This document shows positions 1 to 5,952 of a DNA stretch of 11,864 nt, piece by piece. The notes below the pieces were generated by a model. The model was not told the DNA's origin. It saw nothing but the letters and a program-made list of their open reading frames with translations, and did not search any database. This DNA is from M55B118 sp964501715 (GTDB lineage Bacteria > Bacillota_I > Bacilli_A > Izemoplasmatales > Izemoplasmataceae): the NCBI GenBank assembly GCA_964501715.1, contig CAZCTR010000029.1:1-11864 (forward strand). Reading direction: 5' to 3'. A program made the translations under genes and the position numbers. Positions within the stretch are counted from its first letter, which is position 1. Each line of letters opens with the position of its first letter.

Positions 1-83
1 AGCACCATGACGATGCCGAGCGCGGACATGAGGAACCCTATGAGATAAAGCGCCATTTTGAGCGCGATGTGTCTTTTGAACAT
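1..83 (-). CDS. N-terminus of a putative multi-pass membrane protein (partial; possibly YczE/YitT-like)
   Basis: This gene starts at the ATG at 83-81 and runs off the left edge, so only 27 codons are visible. The peptide opens MFKRHIALKMALYLIGFLMS and continues as a hydrophobic stretch ending ALGIVMV: a short basic head followed by a transmembrane helix with no cleavage-type motif, as in a polytopic membrane protein. A GGGAGAAG ribosome binding site lies about 7 nt upstream of the ATG. The pattern of a basic start, then a Gly-containing helix with SALGI, resembles the first helix of the YczE/YyaS/YitT family of small integral membrane proteins, but 27 residues cannot settle the family. It is transcribed divergently from the detoxification operon. 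Confidence 0.6.
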   Translation of the reverse strand, partial: MFKRHIALKMALYLIGFLMSALGIVMV

Positions 84-105
84 ACAATCACTTCTCCCAT
101 GGGAC

Positions 106-114
106 ACTATAGCA
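106..114 (-). promoter_or_regulatory. Candidate extended -10 promoter element for the leftmost membrane protein gene
   Basis: Read on the minus strand the sequence is TGC-TATAGT, a TGn-extended -10 close to consensus, lying 23 nt upstream of the start codon at 83. The -35 position holds only a weak match (GTGCAA at 17-bp spacing), which is acceptable for an extended -10 promoter. Nothing else clear was seen between this element and the divergent promoter at 171-199. Confidence 0.4.
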
Positions 115-170
115 CAAGTGGGCGTCTCTTGCACGTGCTACGACCGATTGATTCATGGAAAGCGTTTCGG

Positions 171-199
171 TTGATATTATTTCGGTTTCGAAATATAAT
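171..199 (+). promoter_or_regulatory. Sigma-A type promoter of the quinone/electrophile detoxification operon
   Basis: TTGATA (171-176) and TATAAT (194-199) are separated by exactly 17 bp, a near-perfect housekeeping promoter. It lies directly upstream of the ribosome binding site and the ATG at 218. This supports the downstream ATG as the real start of the dioxygenase gene, because the in-frame ATG at 155 lies upstream of the -35 box and would not be transcribed from here. Confidence 0.8.
178..195 (+). promoter_or_regulatory. MhqR-like operator palindrome in the promoter spacer
   Basis: TATTTCG-GTTT-CGAAATA is a perfect 7-bp inverted repeat with a 4-nt centre. It fills the space between -35 and -10 and runs into the -10 box, so a bound dimer would block RNA polymerase. 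It closely matches the operator of the Bacillus subtilis MarR-type repressor MhqR as I recall it (TATCTCGAATTCGAGATA): the outer TAT/ATA and the TCG/CGA blocks line up. The MarR gene of this operon is the obvious candidate binder, which would make the operon autoregulated and inducible by quinones or electrophiles. The palindrome is seen; its ligand and binder are inferred. Confidence 0.65.
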
Positions 200-217
200 T
201 CAAGTGAGGTGATTCAA

Positions 218-1207
218 ATGCGCGAACTGAAAGGCATCCACCACGTCACCGCGATCACGAGTGACGCCAAGAGAATATACGATTTCTTCACAGATATCCT
301 GGGTCTGAGACTCGTCAAGAGAACTGTGAATCAGGATGACATCGAGACCTACCATCTTTTCTTTGCCGACGATGAAGGGAGTCCCGGGACCGACATGACA
401 TTCTTCGACTTCCCCGGTGCCGCGGCGGCGGTGAAAGGGACCGACGAGATTTCACGGACGGGATTCCGCGTCAAGGACGACCAAGCTCTCGACTACTGGA
501 AACGGCGGTTCGACCATTACAACATCGTCTATGAGGAGACCCTCCTCTTTGGAAGGAAGACGATATATTTTAACGACTTTGACCACCAGGACTACGCCAT
601 CGTCTCCGACGAACTCTCAGGAGGCATCGAAGGCGGCACACCATGGAAGAACGGCCCGGTGCCGGACGCTTACGCAATCACCGGACTCGGCCCCATCTTT
701 CTCACTGTACGCGACCCAAAGCGGATGGAGCAAAGCCTAACCGGACATATGGGGATGCGGAAGGTTGAAAGTGACGGGGCTCTCACCCTCTATGAGATGG
801 GCGAGGGGGGCAACGGCGGCAGCGTCATCGTCGAAACCGACAATGAATCCCCCATCGCCCGCCAGGGCTACGGCGGTGTCCACCACGTCGCCTTCAGGAT
901 AGAGGACAAACCGGAGCTGTTCGAATGGATCGACCATTTGAACAGCGCCGGCGCACGCCACTCGGGTTTTGTGGACAGATTCTATTTCAAGAGCCTCTAC
1001 ACCCGGCTTTATCCCTACATCCTCTTCGAATTCGCGACCGAAGGGCCCGGTTTCATCGACGACGAGGAGACCTACGAGACGCTCGGAAGCACCCTTTCCC
1101 TGCCTCCGGCCCTCCGCAAGCACCGTAAAGAGGTCGAGAATTTCATCAAACCCCTCGACATAGAGAACCCGAACCAAAAAAGGGAAAAGGAATGGTTCGA
1201 TGCGTGA
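218..1207 (+). CDS. Ring-cleaving dioxygenase, vicinal oxygen chelate (glyoxalase) fold, MhqO-like
   Basis: This 329-aa protein has two vicinal-oxygen-chelate modules (about 5-140 and 155-280), as in the MhqO/MhqA/MhqE ring-cleaving dioxygenases. These are thought to open quinone or hydroquinone rings with a non-heme metal. Candidate metal ligands are the IHH pair near residues 8-9, the VHH pair near 222-223 and Glu271 in the LFEFAT segment, which is followed by the conserved GPGF. The chosen start at 218 has a GAGGTGAT ribosome binding site 5 nt upstream. An in-frame ATG at 155 would add 21 residues but lies upstream of the promoter and has no Shine-Dalgarno. The stop overlaps the MarR gene by 8 nt. 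The protein is cytosolic, with no signal peptide. The exact substrate cannot be read from the sequence, and a methyl- or chloro-hydroquinone role is inferred from the family and the neighbours. Confidence 0.85.
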   Translation: MRELKGIHHVTAITSDAKRIYDFFTDILGLRLVKRTVNQDDIETYHLFFADDEGSPGTDMTFFDFPGAAAAVKGTDEISRTGFRVKDDQALDYWKRRFDHYNIVYEETLLFGRKTIYFNDFDHQDYAIVSDELSGGIEGGTPWKNGPVPDAYAITGLGPIFLTVRDPKRMEQSLTGHMGMRKVESDGALTLYEMGEGGNGGSVIVETDNESPIARQGYGGVHHVAFRIEDKPELFEWIDHLNSAGARHSGFVDRFYFKSLYTRLYPYILFEFATEGPGFIDDEETYETLGSTLSLPPALRKHRKEVENFIKPLDIENPNQKREKEWFDA

Positions 1208-1634
1208 CCTCAAGACCTTGACCATCTTCTTTCGAACACGTGGCACCCTTGAGGGGCTGATCAAGCGCGACATCGCATCCTACGGACTCAACATCACTGA
1301 ATTCGGCACGCTCGACGCCCTTTACCACAAGGGTCCTCTCACCGTGAACGCCATCCTCGAAAAGGTGCTTGTCGCGAACTCGAGCATGTCCTACGTTTTA
1401 GAGGCACTTGGGAAAAAAGGGCTCATCACCAGGACACGGAACCCCGACGACAAACGCTCCTACCTCATCGCACTTACAGACAAGGGCAAGGACACATTCG
1501 AATGCATGTACGAAACCCACAGGAAGAACATGCGGGCGCACCTCGATGTGCTCGATGACCACGAGGAAAAAGAACTGCAACGATTGCTCAAGAAAATAGG
1601 AAAACAAAACGAAGGAGAGATTCATTATGAGTGA
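1200..1634 (+). CDS. MarR-family transcriptional regulator, probable MhqR-type quinone-responsive repressor
   Basis: This 144-aa protein has the MarR layout: an N-terminal dimerisation helix, then a winged helix-turn-helix at about residues 38-100. The recognition helix lies around VANSSMSYVLEALGKKGLI, and the wing carries the family hallmark RNPDDKRSYLIALTDKGK (the DxR motif). A C-terminal helical segment completes the dimer interface. It has a single cysteine (about residue 102, in FECMYE), so a cysteine-switch mechanism is possible but not shown. AAAAGGA is spaced 8 nt from the ATG. The start overlaps the dioxygenase stop by 8 nt and the stop overlaps the reductase start by 8 nt, so the three genes should be translated together. 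The position inside a dioxygenase/reductase operon with an MhqR-like operator points to autorepression relieved by quinones. Confidence 0.87.
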   Translation: MRDLKTLTIFFRTRGTLEGLIKRDIASYGLNITEFGTLDALYHKGPLTVNAILEKVLVANSSMSYVLEALGKKGLITRTRNPDDKRSYLIALTDKGKDTFECMYETHRKNMRAHLDVLDDHEEKELQRLLKKIGKQNEGEIHYE

Positions 1635-2175
1635 ACCATTGAAAATAGGCATCATCCTAGGCAGTACAAGAGAAGGGCGCGTAAGCCCTCAAGTAGGCGA
1701 ATGGGTGAAAGAGAAAGCGGACCGGTTCGGTACCGCGGAGTATGAGATTGTCGACATCAAGGATTACAACCTCCCACTCCTTGGGACCAGTGAGGATACA
1801 AGCGGAGTGGAACGCTACAACCAGAAACTGTCCGAACTTGACGGTTTCCTCTTCATCGTCCAGGAATACAACCACTCCATGAGCGGAGCGCTCAAGAACG
1901 CCATGGATTCAGCCAAGGAAGCCTGGTTTGAAAAAGCCGCAGGCATCGTCAGTTACGGCTCCGCCGGCGGCGCACGTGCAGCCGAACATCTGAGGGCGGT
2001 GCTTACAGAACTCAGAATGGCCCATGTGAGAACCCATCCGCTGCTTTCATTGTTCGAGGACTTTGAGAATTTCTCAGACTTCAAGCCAAGAAACGACCTT
2101 CATGAAGAAAACCTGAAGACCCTCCTCGACGAACTCGAACGCTGGACGAAAGCCATGAAATCCATTCGCGAATGA
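1627..2175 (+). CDS. NAD(P)H-dependent FMN reductase / azoreductase-type quinone reductase (flavodoxin-like fold)
   Basis: This 182-aa cytosolic flavoprotein belongs to the NADPH-dependent FMN reductase family, matching its usual length of about 180 aa. The FMN phosphate-binding loop is GSTREGR (residues 12-18). The QEYNHSMSGALKNAMD segment (about 78-93) matches the family PEYN-motif that contacts the isoalloxazine ring, and the YGSAGGARAAEHLR segment (about 110-123) forms the second flavin loop. The likely reaction is two-electron reduction of quinones, azo dyes or free flavin with NAD(P)H. That suits an operon with a ring-cleaving dioxygenase: the reductase makes the hydroquinone that the dioxygenase can open. 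The start has an AGGAGAG site 7 nt upstream and overlaps the MarR stop by 8 nt. The operon ends with a terminator 36 nt downstream. The true electron acceptor is unknown. Confidence 0.85.
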   Translation: MSEPLKIGIILGSTREGRVSPQVGEWVKEKADRFGTAEYEIVDIKDYNLPLLGTSEDTSGVERYNQKLSELDGFLFIVQEYNHSMSGALKNAMDSAKEAWFEKAAGIVSYGSAGGARAAEHLRAVLTELRMAHVRTHPLLSLFEDFENFSDFKPRNDLHEENLKTLLDELERWTKAMKSIRE

Positions 2176-2210
2176 TCAACCTCTTGGATGCCAAGCCTCG
2201 CACCCATATT

Positions 2211-2238
2211 AGGGGACCGGATTTTCCGGTCCCCTTTT
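2211..2238 (+). terminator. Rho-independent terminator of the detoxification operon
   Basis: A 10-bp perfect stem (AGGGGACCGG pairing with CCGGTCCCCT) with a 5-nt ATTTT loop is followed by a T run (TTTT within 2235-2238). It lies 36 nt after the reductase stop and faces the terminator of the convergent sugar operon. Confidence 0.92.
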
Positions 2239-2277
2239 GCATTGAATATCTACAGATCCATCAACAAAACAGGTATG

Positions 2278-2315
2278 AAAAAGCCCCTGGACACACATCA
2301 TTCGTCCAGGGGCTT
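2278..2315 (-). terminator. Rho-independent terminator of the glycoside transporter / GH31 operon
   Basis: Read on the minus strand, GCCCCTGGAC pairs with GTCCAGGGGC around an 11-nt loop, giving a 10-bp stem (2283-2292 with 2304-2313), extended by two A-T pairs and followed by five T residues (2282-2278). It lies about 20 nt beyond the GH31 stop. Together with the plus-strand terminator at 2211-2238 it insulates the two convergent operons. Confidence 0.92.
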
Positions 2316-2334
2316 GACTACAGAATGCGGTAAT

Positions 2335-4275
2335 TCATTTGAATGCCACTGTTCTAAAGACCGGCTCCCATTCGCTTTCCTTCCGGTAGAAGACTGCAGG
2401 GAAGCCAAGAGGGACAGCAACGCGGTGCACGCCTCCATGATAGACTTCATCGGTTCCAAGTCGTACGTAGGCTCCTTCCGGCAACGTGATTTCAAGTTCA
2501 TTCACGTTCTTTCGTACGACGGGATAGACGATGAGGTCACGGCCCAGCATGAACACCTGCCGTGCCTCAAAGCACCAGCGCTCGCTGTAATGATAGAAAA
2601 GGGGGCGGATGACGGGGACCCCCGTGGACTGATAGGTTTCCTTGAGGGCGCTTAGGTAAGGGTTGAGGGCTTTGTAGACCTGGGCCATCCGTGCGAAGTG
2701 ATTGAGAACACCGGAGTCCGAGAACTGAACGTTTGATTCGGGTCGGTTCCCCTCATGGAGTCTGAAAAGCGGGGTGAACGCGTTCAGTTCCGCCCAGCGC
2801 ATGAAAAGCTCGGCGCTTCTTCTCATGTGGAAGATGGTCGTGTAGCCACCCGTGTCGCTGTGCGGTGTGCCCGCGCCCGAGATGGCCACGCTCAAAAGCC
2901 CGTTTACGACGCTTCCGAGGCCGTAGGCATCGGAGAAATCGACATGCTGGTCGCCGATCCAGAGCGTATTTGTGTGTGAGAGCGTGCCGCTGTAGGCGGC
3001 ACGGCTGAAGAAGAAACAATGCTTACCCGATTCCGCGATCGCCTCGCGGTTCACCTTGGCCCAGAGGTCGGGCCAACGGTTGTGCCATGCCGTGCCATAG
3101 CCGCCGTGAAGTTTCGCGTCCGTGGGAAGGTATTCACCGAAATCGGCCATCCAGCCTGCCATCCCGATGCCGATCATCTCGCGCTTGATGAGCCCTTTGA
3201 CCCAGACGTAGGCGTCCGGGTTCGTAAGGTCGAAGATGCCCGCCTTGAAGGTGGTCGATTCAATGAGGTAGGGGTCATCATGCCTGTTCTTGACGAGGTA
3301 GCCCTTGTCCTTGGCCTCGTTGAAGAGCGGGGTGTCCTCCTTCAGGAAGGTGTTGATATAGCCGAGGAAATGGATGCCTTCTTCCCTCCACTTCCCGATC
3401 CTTTTCTCAAGGTCTGAGTAGGCCGTTTCATCTGCCGTCCAATCCCAGAGCACCTGATAGCCGAACGGGGTCTTCACATGGCCGCTCCAGTCCTGCGACC
3501 AGACGCCGGTGACCGGAACACCCGCCGCCTTGGCGGTCCGGATCGCGCTGTCCACTTTGTCGGTTCCACCTTGCGGGGCGAGGATGACACCCTCACCCGT
3601 CCACTTGGGAAGCGGACGCTGGATGCCGATGAAACGGTTGAAGCGTCCGGCAAGGTCCGGAAACGTATCCCCGAAGAAAAAACGGATCCTTTCTGGTATC
3701 TCGCGGAAGTAAAGCGTGGTGCGGCTGATACCGAATGTGAACTCGGCGTACCTGACCGATTCCGCATGCACCATGTAGCGCTCGCTCGACATGAAGGAGG
3801 GCTGTTTGTAGTAAGTCTCCTGTTCCTTGAAATTTTCCGGGTGGTCGGGATTCACACCGAAGAGTCTCTCACGGACAGTCTTCTTGAGCAGTTTCATCAC
3901 CGAATGGCGCTCGCTCACCCAGATGGGGACCGTCTTCCCTTTCAAATCGAAGGCGGCGAACTGTTCGCCGCAACCGTATATGTGCTCATCAGCGAAAGTT
4001 TCAAGATGGAGCCAGAAACGGTTGTAACCTTCATCGCATGACACACTGAGAATGGTGTGACCGTCTTCGTTGACCGTAAGCGTGCAAGCGACATCCCCGT
4101 CGCTGAAATGAAGGGTGTTTCCGTCTTTCCTTTCAAACGCAAGGGCCCTTCTTTCCTTGATCTTGTCCTTGGTTTTGAAGGTCCCGCGTTTCATGCGATA
4201 ACGGGCTTCCCCTTTAGCGATCTCGATGACAGGGACGTCGGCATTCAGATTGAGCAATGTTTCAAAGTTCCGCAT
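2335..4275 (-). CDS. GH31 alpha-glycosidase of the YihQ (sulfoquinovosidase-like) group, with an altered sulfonate-site residue
   Basis: This 646-aa enzyme aligns along its length with E. coli YihQ as I remember it (about 678 aa). The retaining GH31 nucleophile is Asp378 in WMADFGEYLPTD and the acid/base is Asp442 in WIGDQHVDF. Substrate-site positions line up one for one with YihQ: Q262 is Q235 (APQGGT), Q288 is Q261 (SQDWSG), W304 is W277 and Y508 is Y478 (SDTGGY). R301, the main sulfonate contact, is Gln274 (FGYQVLWDW). The enzyme is therefore probably an alpha-glycosidase acting on a neutral glycoside, not a sulfoquinovosidase. It has no signal peptide, so it works inside the cell on imported substrate. 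The start at 4275 has a GGAG site 8 nt upstream and overlaps the transporter stop by 14 nt. An in-frame ATG 10 codons upstream (4305) lacks a good site. Confidence 0.9.
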   Translation of the reverse strand: MRNFETLLNLNADVPVIEIAKGEARYRMKRGTFKTKDKIKERRALAFERKDGNTLHFSDGDVACTLTVNEDGHTILSVSCDEGYNRFWLHLETFADEHIYGCGEQFAAFDLKGKTVPIWVSERHSVMKLLKKTVRERLFGVNPDHPENFKEQETYYKQPSFMSSERYMVHAESVRYAEFTFGISRTTLYFREIPERIRFFFGDTFPDLAGRFNRFIGIQRPLPKWTGEGVILAPQGGTDKVDSAIRTAKAAGVPVTGVWSQDWSGHVKTPFGYQVLWDWTADETAYSDLEKRIGKWREEGIHFLGYINTFLKEDTPLFNEAKDKGYLVKNRHDDPYLIESTTFKAGIFDLTNPDAYVWVKGLIKREMIGIGMAGWMADFGEYLPTDAKLHGGYGTAWHNRWPDLWAKVNREAIAESGKHCFFFSRAAYSGTLSHTNTLWIGDQHVDFSDAYGLGSVVNGLLSVAISGAGTPHSDTGGYTTIFHMRRSAELFMRWAELNAFTPLFRLHEGNRPESNVQFSDSGVLNHFARMAQVYKALNPYLSALKETYQSTGVPVIRPLFYHYSERWCFEARQVFMLGRDLIVYPVVRKNVNELEITLPEGAYVRLGTDEVYHGGVHRVAVPLGFPAVFYRKESEWEPVFRTVAFK

Positions 4276-5701
4276 TGTCTTCACTCCACAGTTCGTCATA
4301 GGCATAGCCTGTGATGGCTTCGCACTGTCTTTTTTCCTCTTCGCTCAAGGTGTCCTTCCCGTCTTTCAAGTCGGTGATCGCCTTTTGAAGCACGTCAAAC
4401 CCTTCCTGAGTGAGCGGATACTTCTTGACGAAGAAAAGGGTGAAGGCGATGAAGACGACCGGCATGAGGATGAACATGTACTTGATGCCCTCACGCGCTA
4501 GGGGGGCCTGCACATCCAAGGACCCGTCATACCCGATGAGGAAAAGGGCGAGCCCGATCAAACCCAGAGCGATGCCGTTGGCGACCTTGCGGGCGAATGT
4601 GGCCATGCCAGAATATAGTCCGGCCCGGCGTTTTGTCGTGATGAGCTCGTCGACATCGGCCATGTCGGCGAGGATCGAGAAGGCGGTGACCGTCCCGGCA
4701 GCTGTGCCGAAACCGATCAGAAACGACAGCACAACGACCGGAATCATCGGCGCGCCCTCATAGGCGAAGAAAAGCATGGCGAGCGAGGCCACAGCCTGGA
4801 TGGGGAAGCCGATCCAGGCCGGAAGCTTCTTCGAATGGCGCTTGAGCAGCGCCTGATAGAGAAACATCGCGAGAAGTTGCGAACTGAGGACCCCCGCCAT
4901 CACGAGTACATATTGTCCGGATTGGAAGAGGACATAGGTGAGGAAATACATGACGAGGGCCATGATGAAATCCATCGAACCCTGTCCGAAGAGAAAGATG
5001 CCGAGATAATAGCGGAACGCCCGGCTCTTGAACACCGTGAGGTTCGCGCTCCATTTCTCCGGAGCGTTTCTCACATTGCCCTCGGGGCGTTCCCAGGTGG
5101 TCGTGAAGGTGACCAGGATGGCCACCAGGAACAGAACCCCGAACACCCCGCCCATGACTGCGAACCCGGCCTCCCCTCCGTCGAACCGGTTCACGATCAT
5201 ATCGGGAAGGAGCCCTCCGAGTATGGCCGACAAGGCGGAGAAGATCATCCGTATGGCTGTGTACTGCCCGCGCAGGTGATAATCGCGGATCATGTCGGGA
5301 AGGAGTGCGTTATAAGGCACCATGACGATGGTGAACCCTGTTGAGAACATGATGAAGGTGACAAGATAATAGAGGTACTGGACCCACTCCCCGCCTCCGA
5401 TTGAAAGCCAGAGAAGGAAGAACGTGAAGCCCGCGATGAAACTCCCGAAAAGCAAAAAGAGCCTTTTCGCGCCAAAGCGCGAACGCGTACGGTCCACTAT
5501 GCGTCCCATGAGGGGATCGCTCACAGCATCCCAGGCCCGACCGATGAACGGGATGGACCCTGCGAGCAGCGGGCTCAGACCGACGATGTCGGTGAGAAAA
5601 TAGAGATAGAGGATGCTGATGATCAGAAAGGCGCCGCCTCCGTAAAGGTCGGCGGACCCGTATCCGAGCTTGCTCACAAGGCTGTCACTTTGTTTTTTCA
5701 T
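4262..5701 (-). CDS. GPH-family (glycoside-pentoside-hexuronide):cation symporter, major facilitator superfamily
   Basis: This 479-aa inner-membrane transporter has about 12 hydrophobic segments, the usual GPH/MelB length. The N-terminal LGYGSADLYGGGAF run and the first helix are typical of the family. The DAVSD motif (Asp58 and Asp62 in the second helix) matches the MelB cation-binding aspartates, and the following GRIVDRTRSRFGAKR is the characteristic basic loop. It should import a glycoside with Na+ or H+. The gene is first in a two-gene operon, overlapping the GH31 gene by 14 nt, so the GH31 substrate is the probable cargo. The YihO-YihQ pair of E. coli is organised similarly. The chosen start at 5701 has AGGAG 6 nt upstream. 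Upstream in-frame ATGs such as 5815 are rejected because they add a basic, non-family segment and fall within the leader. Confidence 0.88.
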   Translation of the reverse strand: MKKQSDSLVSKLGYGSADLYGGGAFLIISILYLYFLTDIVGLSPLLAGSIPFIGRAWDAVSDPLMGRIVDRTRSRFGAKRLFLLFGSFIAGFTFFLLWLSIGGGEWVQYLYYLVTFIMFSTGFTIVMVPYNALLPDMIRDYHLRGQYTAIRMIFSALSAILGGLLPDMIVNRFDGGEAGFAVMGGVFGVLFLVAILVTFTTTWERPEGNVRNAPEKWSANLTVFKSRAFRYYLGIFLFGQGSMDFIMALVMYFLTYVLFQSGQYVLVMAGVLSSQLLAMFLYQALLKRHSKKLPAWIGFPIQAVASLAMLFFAYEGAPMIPVVVLSFLIGFGTAAGTVTAFSILADMADVDELITTKRRAGLYSGMATFARKVANGIALGLIGLALFLIGYDGSLDVQAPLAREGIKYMFILMPVVFIAFTLFFVKKYPLTQEGFDVLQKAITDLKDGKDTLSEEEKRQCEAITGYAYDELWSEDNAEL

Positions 5702-5820
5702 GCTGTCTCCTCTCGTAATGCAGTGGTTGGATAAGTGGGAAATGAAATATTGTGAACCTTTATAAAGAAAAGAAAGGCGGATGACCGGTCTGAATGCGCA
5801 ACGACTGGGGCTCAATCACA

Positions 5821-5838
5821 TATACTATATACAGTATA
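5821..5838. promoter_or_regulatory. Inverted repeat overlapping the -10 of the glycoside operon
   Basis: TATACT-ATATAC-AGTATA forms 6-bp arms around a 6-nt centre. One arm is the -10 hexamer itself, so a dimeric repressor bound here would occlude the promoter. No regulator gene for this operon is present in the window, and the binder is unknown. The AT-rich composition makes a chance match more likely than usual. Confidence 0.4.
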
Positions 5839-5861
5839 AATGATACGGAATGGTTTTTGAA
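5833..5861 (-). promoter_or_regulatory. Candidate promoter of the glycoside operon
   Basis: On the minus strand TTCAAA (5861-5856) and TATACT (5838-5833) are separated by 17 bp. Transcription would begin near 5826, leaving a leader of about 125 nt before the transporter start at 5701. Apart from the operator-like repeats listed separately, no conserved RNA element was recognised in the leader. Confidence 0.55.
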
Positions 5862-5879
5862 GCGCTTTTCTGAAAAGCG
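5860..5879. promoter_or_regulatory. AAGCGCTT palindrome and overlapping CGCTTTT/AAAAGCG hairpin at the -35 of the glycoside operon
   Basis: AAGCGCTT (5860-5867) is an 8-bp palindrome with the central CG typical of LacI/GalR-family and CcpA (cre) operators, and it overlaps the predicted -35. It matches the core of the cre consensus but not its outer TG and CA positions. Immediately beside it CGCTTTT (5863-5869) and AAAAGCG (5873-5879) form a perfect 7-bp inverted repeat with a 3-nt centre. There is no T run on either strand, so it is not a terminator. Sugar-specific or catabolite control of the operon is a reasonable inference. Confidence 0.4.
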
Positions 5880-5920
5880 ACGCCAGGATCGGGCAAAATT
5901 ACTCAGACCATCAGGCCTAT

Positions 5921-5952
5921 AAAAAAGAAAGGATGCATGGATCATCCTTTCT
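5921..5952 (-). terminator. Rho-independent terminator of the hydrogenase operon, overlapping its last stop codon
   Basis: On the minus strand AGAAAGGAT (5952-5944) pairs with ATCCTTTCT (5934-5926) around a 9-nt loop and is followed by a T run (5926-5921). The hydrogenase stop codon TGA (5944-5942) sits at the stem-loop junction, so the last codons of the gene form the 5' arm of the stem. Confidence 0.8.

Noticed and set aside
155..217. In-frame upstream ATG adding 21 residues to the dioxygenase
   Set aside because: It lies upstream of the -35 box of the evident promoter, has no ribosome binding site, and the extension has no family similarity. The ATG at 218 has a good Shine-Dalgarno and starts right at the conserved GIHHV region.
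5702..5815. Longer reading of the GPH transporter with 38 extra N-terminal residues
   Set aside because: The extra segment is not family-like, the ATG at 5701 has an AGGAG site at ideal spacing, and GPH proteins start a few residues before the LGYGSAD motif.
5860..5873. AAGCGCTT region as a full CcpA cre site
   Set aside because: The core fits, but the outer TG and CA positions of the cre consensus are missing on both orientations. Kept only as a LacI-type operator candidate.
5863..5879. CGCTTTT-CTG-AAAAGCG hairpin as a terminator
   Set aside because: No T run follows on either strand, and it lies upstream of the promoter of the glycoside operon and downstream of a better terminator for the hydrogenase operon.
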